Origin: Nomia melanderi
Taxonomy: Eukaryota > Arthropoda > Insecta > Hymenoptera > Halictidae
Assembly: GCF_051020985.1 (NCBI RefSeq)
Contig: NC_135000.1
Span: 372,001 to 436,000 of the forward strand
Length of the DNA stretch: 64,000 nt
Reading direction: 5' to 3'
In this document: positions 22,396 to 32,975 of the stretch, piece after piece
Position numbering within the stretch: position 1 is the first letter of the stretch
How the letters are laid out: every line of letters begins with the position of its first letter
The notes under the pieces: model-generated
What the model was told of the DNA's origin: nothing
Database searches by the model: none
The model's input: the letters and a program-made list of their open reading frames with translations, nothing else
Program-made: the position numbers and the translations under genes

Positions 22396-22945
22396 TTAAA
22401 AAATCAGCTACGATTGTTAGCAGAGGTAAACTTACAGATTTGTTAATAAAGAAGCTTACCACATATTATGGTCTGGCAATACGGCGAAATAAAAATTCTA
22501 TAGCCGATATGAAGAGGGTATAATGGCAACATTAGACCATTTATCGTCGACGAATGACCAACCAAGGCACGAAAATTGTCCGGCCGGAGACGACAGCTGA
22601 TGCAAGTGACGTAAAGCCGAAGCGCAAGGTGAATTAGATAATTTTAATCATCCTACTCCACTTTACCCAAATGTGCTCAAACACTTGAAACCAATATATA
22701 AAGAACTCTCGGAGGAGGATTTATTAACCAGGTGTCTAGGTGCACACATACAGAATTGCAATGAGAGTTGCAATTCAACGGTTTGGCGCCTAAATCCAAA
22801 GCATCTAAATTCCGGAGCAAAAATGATCGAAACCTCCGCCTTTATTGCTGCTGGCATTTTTAACGAGGGCTAGTCATCTGTATTAAAGATAATGAATGCA
22901 TTAAATATTAATATTGGGCAGCAATGCAAATTCTTTGCTGATACG

Positions 22946-23156
22946 TAAAAACACGTGAATAAAATATCTCGTACGTACGGTCACAATTCCCTCACGCAAA
23001 AAGAAGGCTCCGCGGAACACAACATCAATTCTTCATCCTACTATGTTGTTCGATATTATGTCTGCCTTATTAGATAATTCTTCATACAACAGTGAGAAAA
23101 ATTAGCGATTAATTTAAGAAAATAAATTATTTGTTAATTTTATTATTTTTGCTTTT
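22946..23156. other. Short shared motif and AT-rich spacer
   Basis: The stretch AAAAACACGTGAATAAAATA (22947) recurs almost exactly at 24480 inside repeat Y copy 2, followed in both by a CGGTCACA motif. It may be the AATAAA-containing part of an LTR. The rest is AT-rich. Confidence 0.4.
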
Positions 23157-23640
23157 CGATGTGCGAAATTGTCCAAATTATAGACATGGATGGTTTTATG
23201 GTTGACAAAGAATTCCTATGTAAAGAAATGGCAATCATAAACATTAATGACGGTACATATTTCAAAATTGATTTTCATTTGGATAAACAATATTATGAAT
23301 TGTCGGCAACCGATTAAAAGTCCCGGGGTCTGTTTCTCATTTCGTACACACGATACCTTTTACTGATTTTGGTTATGAAAAATTTAAACAAGGGGATATA
23401 TTTAGCATTATTAAAAATTTGGTCGAAATTGTACAGATCCTCTTATTGCTTATAAAGGTGCGCATTTCGAGAGTGGCATGTTCGCATGTCCTTTCGTTAT
23501 CCTACGTCAACTCTGTTTCCATAGTGTATATTTAGAGCGGTTTAATTGTTCAAAGTACAACCATTTAGTAACTGATACCGTGAAGTAACATACCGGCTTC
23601 GTTGTTGGTGGCGTAATCGAACTTTAATTAAAGAGTACCA
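23157..23640 (+). pseudogene. Decayed ORF of unknown element protein
   Basis: It starts with an open stretch (MDGFMVDKEFLCKEMAII at about 23186) and continues in shifted frames through FGYEKFKQGDIFSIIKNL, LIAYKGAHFE and TDTVK near 23575. The consistent codon-like structure across frame changes suggests a former protein of about 150 residues. The layout (acidic D-G-F start, then KE, then AYKG) reminds me of the exonuclease-like accessory proteins of insect mobile elements. I am not confident and assign no function. Confidence 0.35.
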
Positions 23641-24036
23641 CTGTTGTTTGAATGAAGTACGTATATTTTGGTTAGGAGTAAATAATTATAAAGACTACCT
23701 ATCCAACAATATAAAGTATGTAAATATTGTTAACAGTAACTACATTTTGGTTTCTCTTTTACAGAGAGTTGATTAAACTGGCGTTAAAGATAAAAAAAGA
23801 CTAGCGACTACGTCGCCGAACACTACCGCAGACTGCTGAACCGGGTATAATATCCGTAATTGATAGCGAACCTCTCTCGCTGCTAAAATATTGATGCGGC
23901 AATTATAATATCATCGCGCCGCGATACGTCGAAAAATCAAACTAGTGTAATGTCCTAACGGGTTACGTGAAGACAGTAACAAGTTGACGATAACACCGGC
24001 ACCTTCTCATATGTCTTTAAGACTACGGTGAGGATC
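23641..24036. other. Intergenic
   Basis: AT-rich sequence with no feature I can support. Confidence 0.4.
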
Positions 24037-24640
24037 CTTCGTTGCAAACTCGGCGAAGCCTCGAATTCTAGACCTGGCACAACCGTGAGCACCTCCGCCG
24101 GGCGCATCCGAGCAATACCGTACCACTACGAACCACCGCGAACCGACCGTAACAGGAGTACCGACGCTCCAGCGGACCGTACCTACCATTCGAGCTCCAC
24201 CGAGTGCAAACAAGCGCAGTCGAACTGCAACCGACGCCCGTTTACCGAGGCATCCGAACGTTCCTCCTTGTTCCTAGTTCACCCTGTTAGTTCGTACGTC
24301 GCGGACTAAGATCCGCTCTGCTTATAGTCCCACCCCCCTTAGTTCTAAGGCGTACCAGCCAATCGCCGTTTAATGAATCTGGACACGATCTTGAGCTAGC
24401 AGTCACCTCCTCCTCGTCCCGCGACCTCGACGAGAAAAAATTATATTTGAGACGCGTAAAACGCGACGCCACCAACTTGTAAAAACACGCGAATAAAATA
24501 TCTTGTACTACGGTCACACACTTCCTTAAAAGTAATTCGAACGTTTAGGTAAATGGTAACTTCAGAAGAAGCAATCATAGAACAAGTTTCGTTTACATTC
24601 AAGACAGTCGAATCTGCGGATTCACCCACTCGGATACATC
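24037..24640 (+). repeat. Repeat Y, copy 2 (LTR-like)
   Basis: The left 360 bp align with 19708-20050. The right part contains AATAAAATATCTTGTAC at about 24492, a plausible polyadenylation signal. A block after it (AGTAATTCGAACG at about 24530) recurs at 29872. Orientation matches copy 1, about 4.3 kb apart. If Y is an LTR, the Mutator-like gene would be a later arrival between two solo or paired LTRs. Confidence 0.5.
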
Positions 24641-25124
24641 TGACGAGAATACATCAAACAATCGAATTTTTTCATCCGGATAATTTGACGAACCACGTGC
24701 ACAGTCACCTGTAAAACTACGTACAGCGTCGCGTCGCTCGGATGTTGTCGTGTATCGATCGCGGAGTACTTTGCACAAGTAAGCCTGCGAAATGGTATCC
24801 TCGGCGCGAAATTTTTCTGACTGGAAAGAGGAATGTATTCATTCCCGTGATACGCCGATCATACCGTTTCTCGCAGTATTTTAGCAGACAGCACGCGCCG
24901 TAAACGCTTGCGTTTTACGCGTGAAGCGTACAGATCCCCGTAATTGTAGAACAGTCCTTTTAGGAAGGGCAGATATTGTTCGGTGAAGGGGGTATCTTTT
25001 TAGAAAAAATATTAATCATTAATTTATACAGCTTCGTTTGATTAAACGAGATATGGGTTAATGTTAGGCACACCCTCACAAGGAGATAGACAAATAACTA
25101 AGACAACTGTGCGTGTATCTATAG
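24641..25124. other. Intergenic
   Basis: No coding sequence or repeat is recognised. Confidence 0.4.
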
Positions 25125-25610
25125 ACGATCTTCTTTTTTGCTCGAAAAAGACGGGAGATTATAACGAAAAGATGGACAATGTGAGATTTTCAACACGGCT
25201 TCGTTAACAATTACTGTCCAATATTGAAGCGGGCAGTGTTGTCGTTATGGATGATGCCCCACATCATAGCGTTCGATTAAAGCAGATTACTACAATGCCG
25301 AGTAGGAAAGCCATAATTTTAAAGTAGCCGGTTCGTCACAATATCGAGGCAAATCCGGACATGAACAAAGAATCATTATTGAACTTTGTTTGTGAAAACA
25401 ACCGGCTTTTTATCCGATATGAGATTGACGAACTGGCCAGACAGCACGGTCGTGAAGTCGTACGGCTTCCACCGTATCACTGCCACTTTAATTTAATAGA
25501 GCTAATATGAGGGAAAATGAAAGGTGTTATTGGACGCAATTATAAAGCCTTTAATTTAACAGATGTTGAACGTTTAGTTCGAGAAGGTGTAACACAAGTT
25601 ACATTCCCGG
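25125..25610 (+). pseudogene. DD82E-type (Sailor-like) IS630-Tc1-mariner transposase fragment
   Basis: The plus-strand translation, with three stops, reads LLFCSKKTGDYNEKMDNVRF, QLLSNIEAGSVVVMDDAPHH (second catalytic Asp at about 25249), YEIDELARQHGREVVRLPPY and HCHFNLIELI (Glu at about 25498), then a domain ending VERLVREG. I count 82 residues between Asp and Glu. This far exceeds the 34-41 of most Tc1/mariner families and equals the DD82E spacing of the Sailor group. The N-terminus and first Asp region are lost, and no terminal repeats are seen. This is an old remnant. Confidence 0.7.
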
Positions 25611-25639
25611 GATACACACTTCTAACCTCACCCTCTCCA

Positions 25640-25851
25640 TGGACATCAACTTGACCAGGACATCGTGAAATTATTGGAACGCAGCCTTCAGGCGTCTGGG
25701 AAGCACGCATGTCACCTGGATACCATTTTTTCCCCGGTGTAGCGTGTTATAATACCATTCGTCAAGGGAAAGACATTAACACCCTTCTTGAAACACTGCC
25801 GGTTACACGAGTGCGGAACTTTGCACGGACTGTGGCACTGTCAATCAGAAG
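25640..25851 (+). pseudogene. Repeat X coding remnant, left part (split by piggyBac)
   Basis: An open stretch of about 60 codons (GVWEARMSPGYHFFPGVACY, then LLETLPVTRVRNFARTVAL) runs to the TTAA where the piggyBac element is inserted. The reading continues with a frame change beyond the element at 27991 (KSVIADNLPTISKVV). I do not recognise the protein. Its continuity across the insertion shows that the interrupted sequence was coding. Confidence 0.45.
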
Positions 25852-25855
25852 TTAA

Positions 25856-27986
25856 CCACTTGCGCTAAAAAGACGTGCTACGCACGTCGAGATGCTTTTG
25901 TTTCAAAATCGCCAGCGACATGTACACCACGTCGATAGTCGTTTATCGCGAAAATGAAAATAACGTGTTCCACACGTCGCGTAAAAACCAGATTGTTTAT
26001 TTCTCGAGCTACAGCTCCAGAGTGCACGGCGTTGCATAGTAATAGATTTATATTATTTTCATCATATCAACCCATATTGTAAAATGGAGAATAATAGTGA
26101 ACTTAGTGATATTGTTTCGACAAATGCAAAGAGAAAGCGATTAGTTATTACATCCGATACTGATACAGATAGCGACTGCAAGGAAATTGTTTGTCCTGTT
26201 GGGAAGCGGCGTAGAATTATAGTATCTGATAGTGAAGAAGAAAGTAGCAGTCAAGATCGTGAACTTAATTTTACATCTGAAGAATGGATATGGGAAAACA
26301 AGCAAAACAATAGCAAAATTTGGCAGTACTCACGGATTTCTGGACTAAATATAGAAATGGCAAAAGGAACCACAGCTTTGCAAATGCTAAACCAAATTTT
26401 ACCAAAAGACTTTTGGAATATCATTGTTACAAAAAGCAATTGTTACCCGAGTCAAACAATAGGAGATACAGCCCGAAAAATTAAAAAATCTGAGGAAAAT
26501 TGGAGGGATACGAATATTGATGAAATTCATGCTTATTTTGCGTTATGCATCTTGATGGCACAAGTGAAAAAGTCGAATGTCCAATCCTATTGGCCAGAAA
26601 GAAGTATTATTGAAACTCCCATTTTTCGAAAAACAATGCCATTGCGGATATTAATGCAACTCTCCCATTTTTTACATTTTTCCAATAATAAAGTTGTGGA
26701 TAAAGATGATCGTTTGCACAAATTACGAGGTATAATCGATTATCTCAATGAAAAATATACGAGTATTTACACTTCCGAAGAATATGTGTCATTAGACGAA
26801 TCTCTTATGAAATATACCGGTCGAATGTCATATAAACAGTTCAATCTGTCAAAGTGGGCACGTTTTGGAGTAAAGTTGTATAAATGTATTATTGTATCAA
26901 ATTTAAAATATACACAGGTCAAGATACTGTGAAAAATTCAATCACCAGTGCTTCCGAAAATGTTACCATGTTTATGTGCACACCAATATCCAATTTCAGA
27001 CACACCTTGTTTTTGGATAATTGGTATTCTTCACCAAATCTGTTTCAAAAATTACAATCCATAAAAACTAATGCCATAGTAACAGTTAGATATAACAGAA
27101 AGAATATGCCGAAAGATCTCGCAACGATAAAGCTGAAACGATCAGAAGCTATTTCAAGATCGTGCAAGTGTATTTTAGCTGCAAAGTGGAAAGAGAAAAA
27201 AGCTATATATTTATTGTCCAAAAAACAAAAAAATTGAAATGATGGAAGTGGAAAAGAAGAGATGGAAAACTAATAACATCGTTACAAAGCCCAATATCGT
27301 TTTGGAGTATAATGATGGCATGGGTGGGCTAGATCTCCAAGATAGCTACTTATCTTCTTTTTCACTTATGAGAAAATACGTGAAAAGTTATAAAAAAATA
27401 TTTTTTTACTTAATGGATATTGAAATTTTCAATGCTTATGTTTTATTTTCAAAGAAATTGAATGTATCAAAAAGTAAACAATACACATTTTCCAAATTTC
27501 GATTAGATGTGGCGCAACAAATTTTAGAAAGTGTATGTATGCTTGAATACACAAAACGTGGAAGACTGTATGCCGGTGACATACCACTGCGTTTACAATC
27601 AAAACATTGGGGCCATTTTCCAAGGAATATTCCACCCACAGAAGCTAAAAAAAATTCCCAAAGAAGGTGTAAAGTGTGTGCCAAACATAAAAAATGCAGC
27701 GAGACTACTTGGGAGTGCAAGAAATGCCTTGTGGCATTAGATATTCCAAAATGTTTTGAAATTTACCATACAGAAGTAGACTATTAGTTAATAAAATGTT
27801 ATTGTTGTCGTGAGTATTCATTCATATCCGTGTAAACTTCTTTATGTAACAGCCTACCAACGCGCTGAGGCGCTGTTTAAAGGATTGCACTCGCAGACGC
27901 AGAGCGGCGTCAATGTGACACTTTACCGCTTGTTATATTGTAGCGCACGGCACTGCAACCGTGAAGTTTATTCGTAGCACAAGTGG
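25856..27986 (+). mobile_element. piggyBac-family transposon with full-length, frameshifted transposase
   Basis: This 2,131-bp element has terminal repeats CCACTTGCGCTA (25856) and, reading inward from 27986, CCACTTGTGCTA. It is flanked by TTAA duplications at 25852-25855 and 27987-27990. It contains one transposase gene with only two frame changes, so it was mobile fairly recently. It interrupts a repeat X copy. Confidence 0.9.
26084..27787 (+). pseudogene. piggyBac transposase (DDE_Tnp_1_7), two frameshifts
   Basis: Three overlapping frames (26084-26932, 26884-27237, 27239-27787) together give about 560 residues, the usual size. Features in order: an acidic Ser/Asp-rich N-terminus (SDTDTDSDCKE), LHFSNNKVVDKDDRLHKL, the first catalytic Asp in YVSLDESLMKYTGRM, the second in FLDNWYSSP, and the third in YNDGMGGLDLQD. 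The C-terminal cysteine-rich domain is C-K-V-C...ECKKCLVALDIPKCFEIYH. Frame changes fall near 26900-26930 and 27235. All catalytic residues are present, so inactivation is recent. The gene is unspliced. Confidence 0.92.
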
Positions 27987-27990
27987 TTAA

Positions 27991-28620
27991 TCTACCCCCA
28001 TCGGCAAAGTAGAAATCTGTAATTGCCGATAACTTGCCAACAATCAGTAAAGTAGTTTCCTGTAATAGCGAACCATCGCCGAGATTTTCCCAGGATTCGC
28101 AACGGACGATTTCGAATTTACTGTGCGCTGACGGTATTTTCAAATCAATGTTTGTAACATCAAACGAAGTTGCATAGTCACAGACCAATAAATTGCTATA
28201 TTGGAAGACTTGTTTGCATTATTCTGCTTTCGACATACTTCACAAGAGTCAACTCAAGTTCCTGTTTATAGGAACGGAAGCATATATTAGTAATGACTCT
28301 TGCCAGTCCGATTTCTGACAAGGGAAAGTATGAGCCACCATTGGATTGAATTTAGAGATAGTGGCTCTATTACGTAAGCAGCAGCTGGCCATGGACGATA
28401 TGCCATATGGACGAGCTAACCAAAACGTAACCAAGAACGGTCCTTGGTGCAACTAGCCACATATCTATAACTGTCACGAATTTTGAAGTCACATGGCAAA
28501 ACCTTAAAGAGCGATACAAGGACAAACAGGCGTTCCAAACTGATCTAGTCAACCGTTTGCTAACGTTGCCACCGCAGAATTCATCGGGGCACGATATAAC
28601 TGGCTTAGAGGCCGGGAAAA
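27991..28620 (+). repeat. Repeat X, copy 2, right part
   Basis: This is homologous to copy 1 at 12840-13124 and 16042-16440 in opposite orientation. Shared DNA includes GGAACGGAAGCATATATTA (about 28270) and ACAAACAGGCGTT (about 28527). The translation yields a long open-like stretch with three stops. The element family is unknown. Confidence 0.6.
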
Positions 28621-28851
28621 TGAAATATAAGCGATTTGGGGGAAATTGGGGGCGCCCACTTCACCATAGAACAGTTTGCTTATCCCCGTTCTAGTCAAGA
28701 AACTAGACTAAAAATTACTGGAAACCTACTGTGTTTATGAGAGTCGAAGGATGGATGGGTAGGGGGTGGGGCGATGGTTCTGCAGATTGACAGAGATGGA
28801 CAACAGATTTGGAAATTTTCCGGTACTAGTTTTACGGATCATTCTGTCATT

Positions 28852-29580
28852 ATGAGTTCAGCACCTGCTGGTTATGATGACAAAATGGAGGTTGAATCCT
28901 CTCCACAGCCTGGAACATCGAAGTCCGTTCCGCCACGCCCTAAACATAAATCACGAGGAAAACAAGCGAAAGCACGCACTACGGACAAGTTCCGCCTGAA
29001 TGTTGGTTCGAAACAACAAGCCAAGATCCGCAGTGATATTGCTGCCAAATGGGGTCTGCCAATCTCTTCAGATCTTGAAGAGGTTACGCGCTCTTTGGGC
29101 GCAATTCACATTCCGATAACGCAACGGTGTCGACCAGTTCCCATCGCGTCTCGAGGAGTCGGTATTGCTTGTGTCATCGAATACAACAAGATGGTTACTA
29201 CCTGGAATTTCCAGGCCATTAACGAGATCTACTCAATACATGCTTATTACCGCGTAGCTCTCCATCTATTCTACGCGTGTTGTGTTGAAGCTCGTCTCAC
29301 TCAAACAGGAGTTGAGACTTATCCGTTATCCAGTCCCCAATACATGTCTTGAATGTAACTGTTCACGATTTTCGCGGGTCGCGATTTTCCTCGTAACAGC
29401 TCACGCAGTTGACAGTGGACTTGAGGGCGGAAGCGAGTTTTGGCTTCAAATCTCAAATCACTGAAGCTGCGAAAATCGCACAATAAATCTAAGATGCGGA
29501 GGAATTCGAAATGAGTGTCGGGGAGTACCTAAAAGGACTAAATCTCGCTGACCTTTACAAGCGGCTGTCGGAATAATAGA
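28852..29580 (+). pseudogene. Decayed protein, unrecognised, possibly viral or gag
   Basis: The main frame runs from an ATG at 28852 to 29352 (167 codons). It has a disordered, basic N-terminus (SSPQPGTSKSVPPRPKHKSR), a helical middle (KQQAKIRSDIAAKWGLP) and an aromatic, cysteine-containing block (NEIYSIHAYYRVALHLFYAC). After a frame change, coding-like sequence continues through FKSQITEAAKIAQ and MSVGEYLKGLNLADLYKRL to stops at 29574. The disordered basic N-terminus and compact helical core would suit a viral nucleoprotein or coat protein or a gag, but I cannot name a family. It lies about 1.8 kb upstream of the RdRp fragment, separated by Jockey and R1-like sequence. Confidence 0.4.
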
Positions 29581-30119
29581 GATTATCCTGGGCGTCAATT
29601 ATTACGGTGTAATAATGTGGGGCCAATTGGAGGTTTAATAGACCAAGGAACAATGTTCGTGGACTACCACTGGACCAAAGAAAGTTCACGATTCCAGGAC
29701 CGTGAGCACAGCCCTACCACTGCACTAGCAATCAGGAGTTAGAGCTACATTTGCAATAATTCTGGGAGATGTAGGTGATCTTCCGATTTGGGCATAATTT
29801 AATTACCAAAGATTAATCACCACATCCTAGGGATACAATCAAGAAGCTCTCCAGACAACCTCCTTAACAGTAATTCGAACGTAGAGTTCAAATAAACGGT
29901 AACCACTGAAGAACCGATCACAGAATGAGTTTTGCTTACGTTCGGGACAGTCGAGTCTCCTTGAAACTTATAGTTAATAATTCACCTATCTACGCAACCT
30001 CAACAAGAACTAATAACGATCCAGGATATGGTAGGAAAGGTGAAAAGACTTAAACACGAAAAGCTCCGTGTACAGATAGAATGACCACAGAAAAAGCCAA
30101 GGCGATAATATCAACGGTC
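29581..30119. other. Intergenic with a fragment of repeat Y
   Basis: 29866-29965 resembles 24520-24620 (CTCCTTAACAGTAATTCGAA at the start). The remainder shows no recognised feature. Confidence 0.4.
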
Positions 30120-30438
30120 TGGAAACCGATGACAACAATCTTCAGTAAATATCTCAGTAATGGCGTCTACCCTACTAAATGGAAGGAGGGATAGTTAGGT
30201 AGACCAAATAATAACATATTTTCAGGACTGCAGACTAAATGCCAATCCAGCAAAAACTCGAGCCATCACCTTTACCAGAAAAAAAACACACAACAGTCCC
30301 GAACCTAACAATCCTAGGCACCCAAATTCCATAGTCCGCGACAGTCAAATACCTAGGAGTCTTCATGGACAGTAGACAAAGATGGAATGTAACCATCCAA
30401 GACAAAGCAGAAAAGGCGATTGCTTGCTTCTGCTTCCT
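30120..30438 (+). pseudogene. Jockey-type non-LTR reverse transcriptase, fragment 1
   Basis: Two pieces of RT are joined by a large deletion. At about 30126-30190, IFSKYLSNGVYPTKWKEG matches the start of Jockey RT. From about 30230, LNANPAKTRAITFTRKK, VPNLTILG and KYLGVFMDSRQRWN are the palm/thumb blocks that follow the catalytic site. Two stops are present. The sequence ends at 30438, where R1-like copy B begins, and resumes at 36138. Confidence 0.75.
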
Positions 30439-30943
30439 GACCTGACCAGGTGGCGAAAAGTGAGGACGCGTCGTCACGTCGGTCCGCATTTCGAGGCCCT
30501 TACACGTGGTTAAATTTACGAAGAAAATTACGAGAGTGTAGTATTACGAACAGGAGGTGAATAGAAGTGGAGTGATAAAAGAAGCCTGAAACTCGGACAA
30601 AAATCACCGGAGTTATCGATAAAAGAAGTTTGGCGTCGGCCGACGGCGTCCCTTCTTGACGCGAGTGAACATTGAACGCGTGTATTGCGAACACTGTCAT
30701 TGCCGCAGCCAAACCCCCATTTCCCATAACGCGGTCGAGTGCAGAGAACAAGTCTAGTGTGTTAGATTCACCGAATTGTGCCGGGTTGTTCATATTTAAT
30801 CGACAAAACGGAAAATAGTGAAACCGGGCGTCATCTTGGACGGCCATATTGGAAGCCAGCGACCTGTAGCGTTGCCACCGGAGCAGGGAGGAACCATCCA
30901 GTCCCGAGCCGTCAGCCGTGGCGACAACACCTATTGCTGCAGT

Positions 30944-31373
30944 ATGACCCGAAAGACGACGCGGAGCCGTGCAGCCGCTGAGGAGAAAGACACGACGTGG
31001 TCCCCCGCTATGGAGTCTCCAGACACCAGTGAAGTGGACTTTCCCGTCAGAGAGGAATGTCGCCGCGCCAGGAAAGACAAAAGAAAGGCGCGTATCCTGG
31101 ACACGGAGTCTGACTCCGATAGTTCACCTCGCCCGGTATCGAAGATCCCCGTACCGGCGGAGGAGAAGGTGGAGCCCGAAGCCGCGGAACCCGCAAAACC
31201 AGTGAACAGGCCAACACTGAAAGCTGTGACCCCCGATGGTAGCTCCTTGTCCACCCTCGGACTGAAGGAAAAAACGGAGCAGGTACAGCGGACCGTGGCG
31301 GAACAGCTGTGTGACGCAGGAAATACGTTGAGTCCCAGCACCTACAAACTAATATTGACCGCGCTCGCTGGAC
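30944..31373 (+). pseudogene. R1-like ORF1 N-terminus (copy B)
   Basis: The frame begins MTRKTTRSRAAAEEK, homologous to 45946 of copy C. It has an acidic/serine region (DTESDSDSSPRPVSKIPVPA) and a helical part (GLKEKTEQVQRTVAEQL). Homology to copy C ends at about 31373, where RdRp-like sequence takes over in a different frame. This copy has a sense codon (GAG) where copy C has a stop after PAKKKV. Confidence 0.8.
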
Positions 31374-31985
31374 TTGATAAACGCGGCACGAAACCCGAGC
31401 CTATGGAAGGTGCCATTGGACCAGGGCGGATTTGATCAACACCAAAGTAAGGATACTATAAAGGAGGTCTTTCACGTTGTAGGAGCCCACATCTACGAAA
31501 AAACAAAAAACAAGGAGTTCCGGGCAGTGTACGGGGCACTGTGGACCTCTCTGTTCGAACAAAGTGTTGTGGTAAAGTGCGGAGAGAAGCGGTTTCCCTG
31601 GATTAATGGCCTACCTTCCGGCTGGAGGTGGACGGCTGTTCTTGATACAATACTCAATATGTGCAGCTTCAGAGCAATAAAGAGGATAGCAGATAAGCTG
31701 ACAGGTAGAAACAACATAGTGGAACACTTTTATGCACAAGGGGATGATGTTATCTTCGCGGCGGTCGACCTGGATTTTATCCAGCGTATGATAGACTGCT
31801 ATCAGGAAGTGGGGTACGAAGTTCACCCCTTAAAGACATACATCTCTAGAGAGAGAGGAGTGTTTCTAAGGAGGAGTTACGAGCCCATAGGAGTGACAGG
31901 GTACCTGGCCAGGTCTTTCGTGAACCTCAGGTTTCGTAACCCCGTCCAGGCATCCCCCTTAACTCCAGGCGAAAGACTATATGGT
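31374..31985 (+). pseudogene. Endogenous viral RNA-dependent RNA polymerase fragment (toti-like)
   Basis: An uninterrupted frame of about 200 codons carries the RdRp palm motifs in order. Motif A is PLDQGGFDQ (31413-31439), motif B is GLPSGWRWTAVLDTILN (31608-31658), and motif C is AQGDDVIF with GDD at 31740-31748. Then come a motif D-like block (YQEVGYEVHPLKT) and an E-like block (GVFLRRSYEP). The SGWRxT form of motif B, and the short spacing from B to GDD, point to double-stranded RNA viruses of the toti-like group, which infect ants and other insects. That family call is inference. The fragment is a partial polymerase without fingers or thumb ends. It sits inside ORF1 of an R1-like element, in another frame, so no fusion protein is predicted. 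No stops are present, suggesting recent capture. Confidence 0.82.
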
Positions 31986-32973
31986 AATCCAAGATAATGG
32001 CTCTCCGAAACACGACCAACATTCGCCCTCCCCCTTCGAGACTTCGCCGCACCCCCACCACACCGCGAACCCCACGAAAACCGCGCCACCCCCAAATCCT
32101 AACCAACACATAACCTAGGCCCAACACTGCGGCATCTCTTCAAAAATCGCGGCGGTGTCGAACATTAGGCGCGACCCTCCGAACGTAATAACCATCGTGC
32201 CAAAGGATCGCCAAGCCTTCGCTAATAGCAAAGAAACGAAGAAGGCGATACTGAAAATGGTGTCGCCCGCTAAATCCAATCTCCAAGTGAGGAACATCAG
32301 AACAATAAACGATAACGGGATCCTCATCCAGACGACGAGAGGTAGCAACCTGTCGGGACTAACCGCAAACGACGACATAAAATCAGCTGGTTTCGTGGTT
32401 GGCGCCCCCCAGAAGAAGAGCCCCCGCGTGATAATCTATGACGCCCCGCGTTCCGAGAACGATCAGGCGACAATTGAAGCAATAATAGCACAAAATATTG
32501 AACGGAAAGATAGGAACCTTGCCAGGGAACAGACCAAGGTCTCGTTCAAGTCCGGCCCAAAGGATAGGGATTCATGTAATATAATTCTTGAGGTGACCAG
32601 ACCCGTTAAACCGGACAGGATTTGGACAGGACCATTTGGTAAACTGTACCTCGCTAGCGTATATTTCAAATTCTCGCACGATATCGAAAGATATCTAGCG
32701 AGAATCTCGCAAATATGCCGCTCCATCCGCGGACAGAGAATTATAATTGCTGCCGATGCCTACGCGAAGTCCTCGGTTTGGCACAGCACCATAACCGACC
32801 CGCAAGGGGAAGAATTGGAATGGGTTATAGCCCAGGAAAATCTAGTAGTCCTCAACAAACCCGGTAACCCGCCCACATTTCGAAACCACAAAGGATCCTC
32901 CAATGTAGATATCACGCTGTCAAGCCTCCTGACCGTCGGATCCATAGGAAGCTGGATGGTCCATGAAAATTGA
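31986..32973 (+). pseudogene. R1-like ORF1 middle fused to endonuclease by deletion (copy B)
   Basis: After the RdRp fragment, ORF1 homology resumes at about 31986 and is open from 32155: KDRQAFANSKETKKAILKMV, then ATIEAIIAQNIERKDRNL and DSCNIILEVTRPV. At about 32610 the frame jumps directly to the APE endonuclease of ORF2 (TGPFGKLYLASVYFKF, AADAYAKSSVWHS, SNVDITLS). About 620 bp of the copy C equivalent are lost, including all zinc knuckles and the endonuclease N-terminus. The endonuclease then ends at a stop at 32973, and the SDHNPI motif is gone. The in-frame fusion is accidental, and the protein would not be functional. Confidence 0.8.
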
Positions 32974-32975
32974 AC

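Larger units (their letters stand above)
20421..22970 (+). pseudogene. Mutator-like transposase gene, split by a piggyBac derivative
   Basis: Shifting plus-strand frames give a protein of the insect Mutator-like domain family. In order: HFHGNKYPKRDDDHLEHSFS (20430); a CSCGRCE block and VFVMRLLGVSRAGLNIFSGL (20740-20800); VSGDGSWKKRGFTSLYGVTT (about 20947); GYCHACTLW; FGVKYLNYIGDGDSKTYKAI (21220-21270); and ECVGHVENRMGTR (21325-21365). After the insertion at 21378-22395 come KLTDLLIKKLTTYYGLAIRR (22420-22480), NDQPRHENCPAGDDS, and a tail with YKELSEEDLLTRCLGAHIQN and IETSAFIAAGIFNEG (22690-22870). Several small frame breaks lie outside the insertion. The DGD motif fits the catalytic Asp region of this family. 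I did not find its terminal repeats. Confidence 0.8.

Noticed and set aside
19708..24640. A complete LTR retrotransposon bounded by the two Y copies
   Set aside because: The interior holds a Mutator-like DNA transposon gene and no gag or pol, so the Y copies cannot be shown to be a pair.
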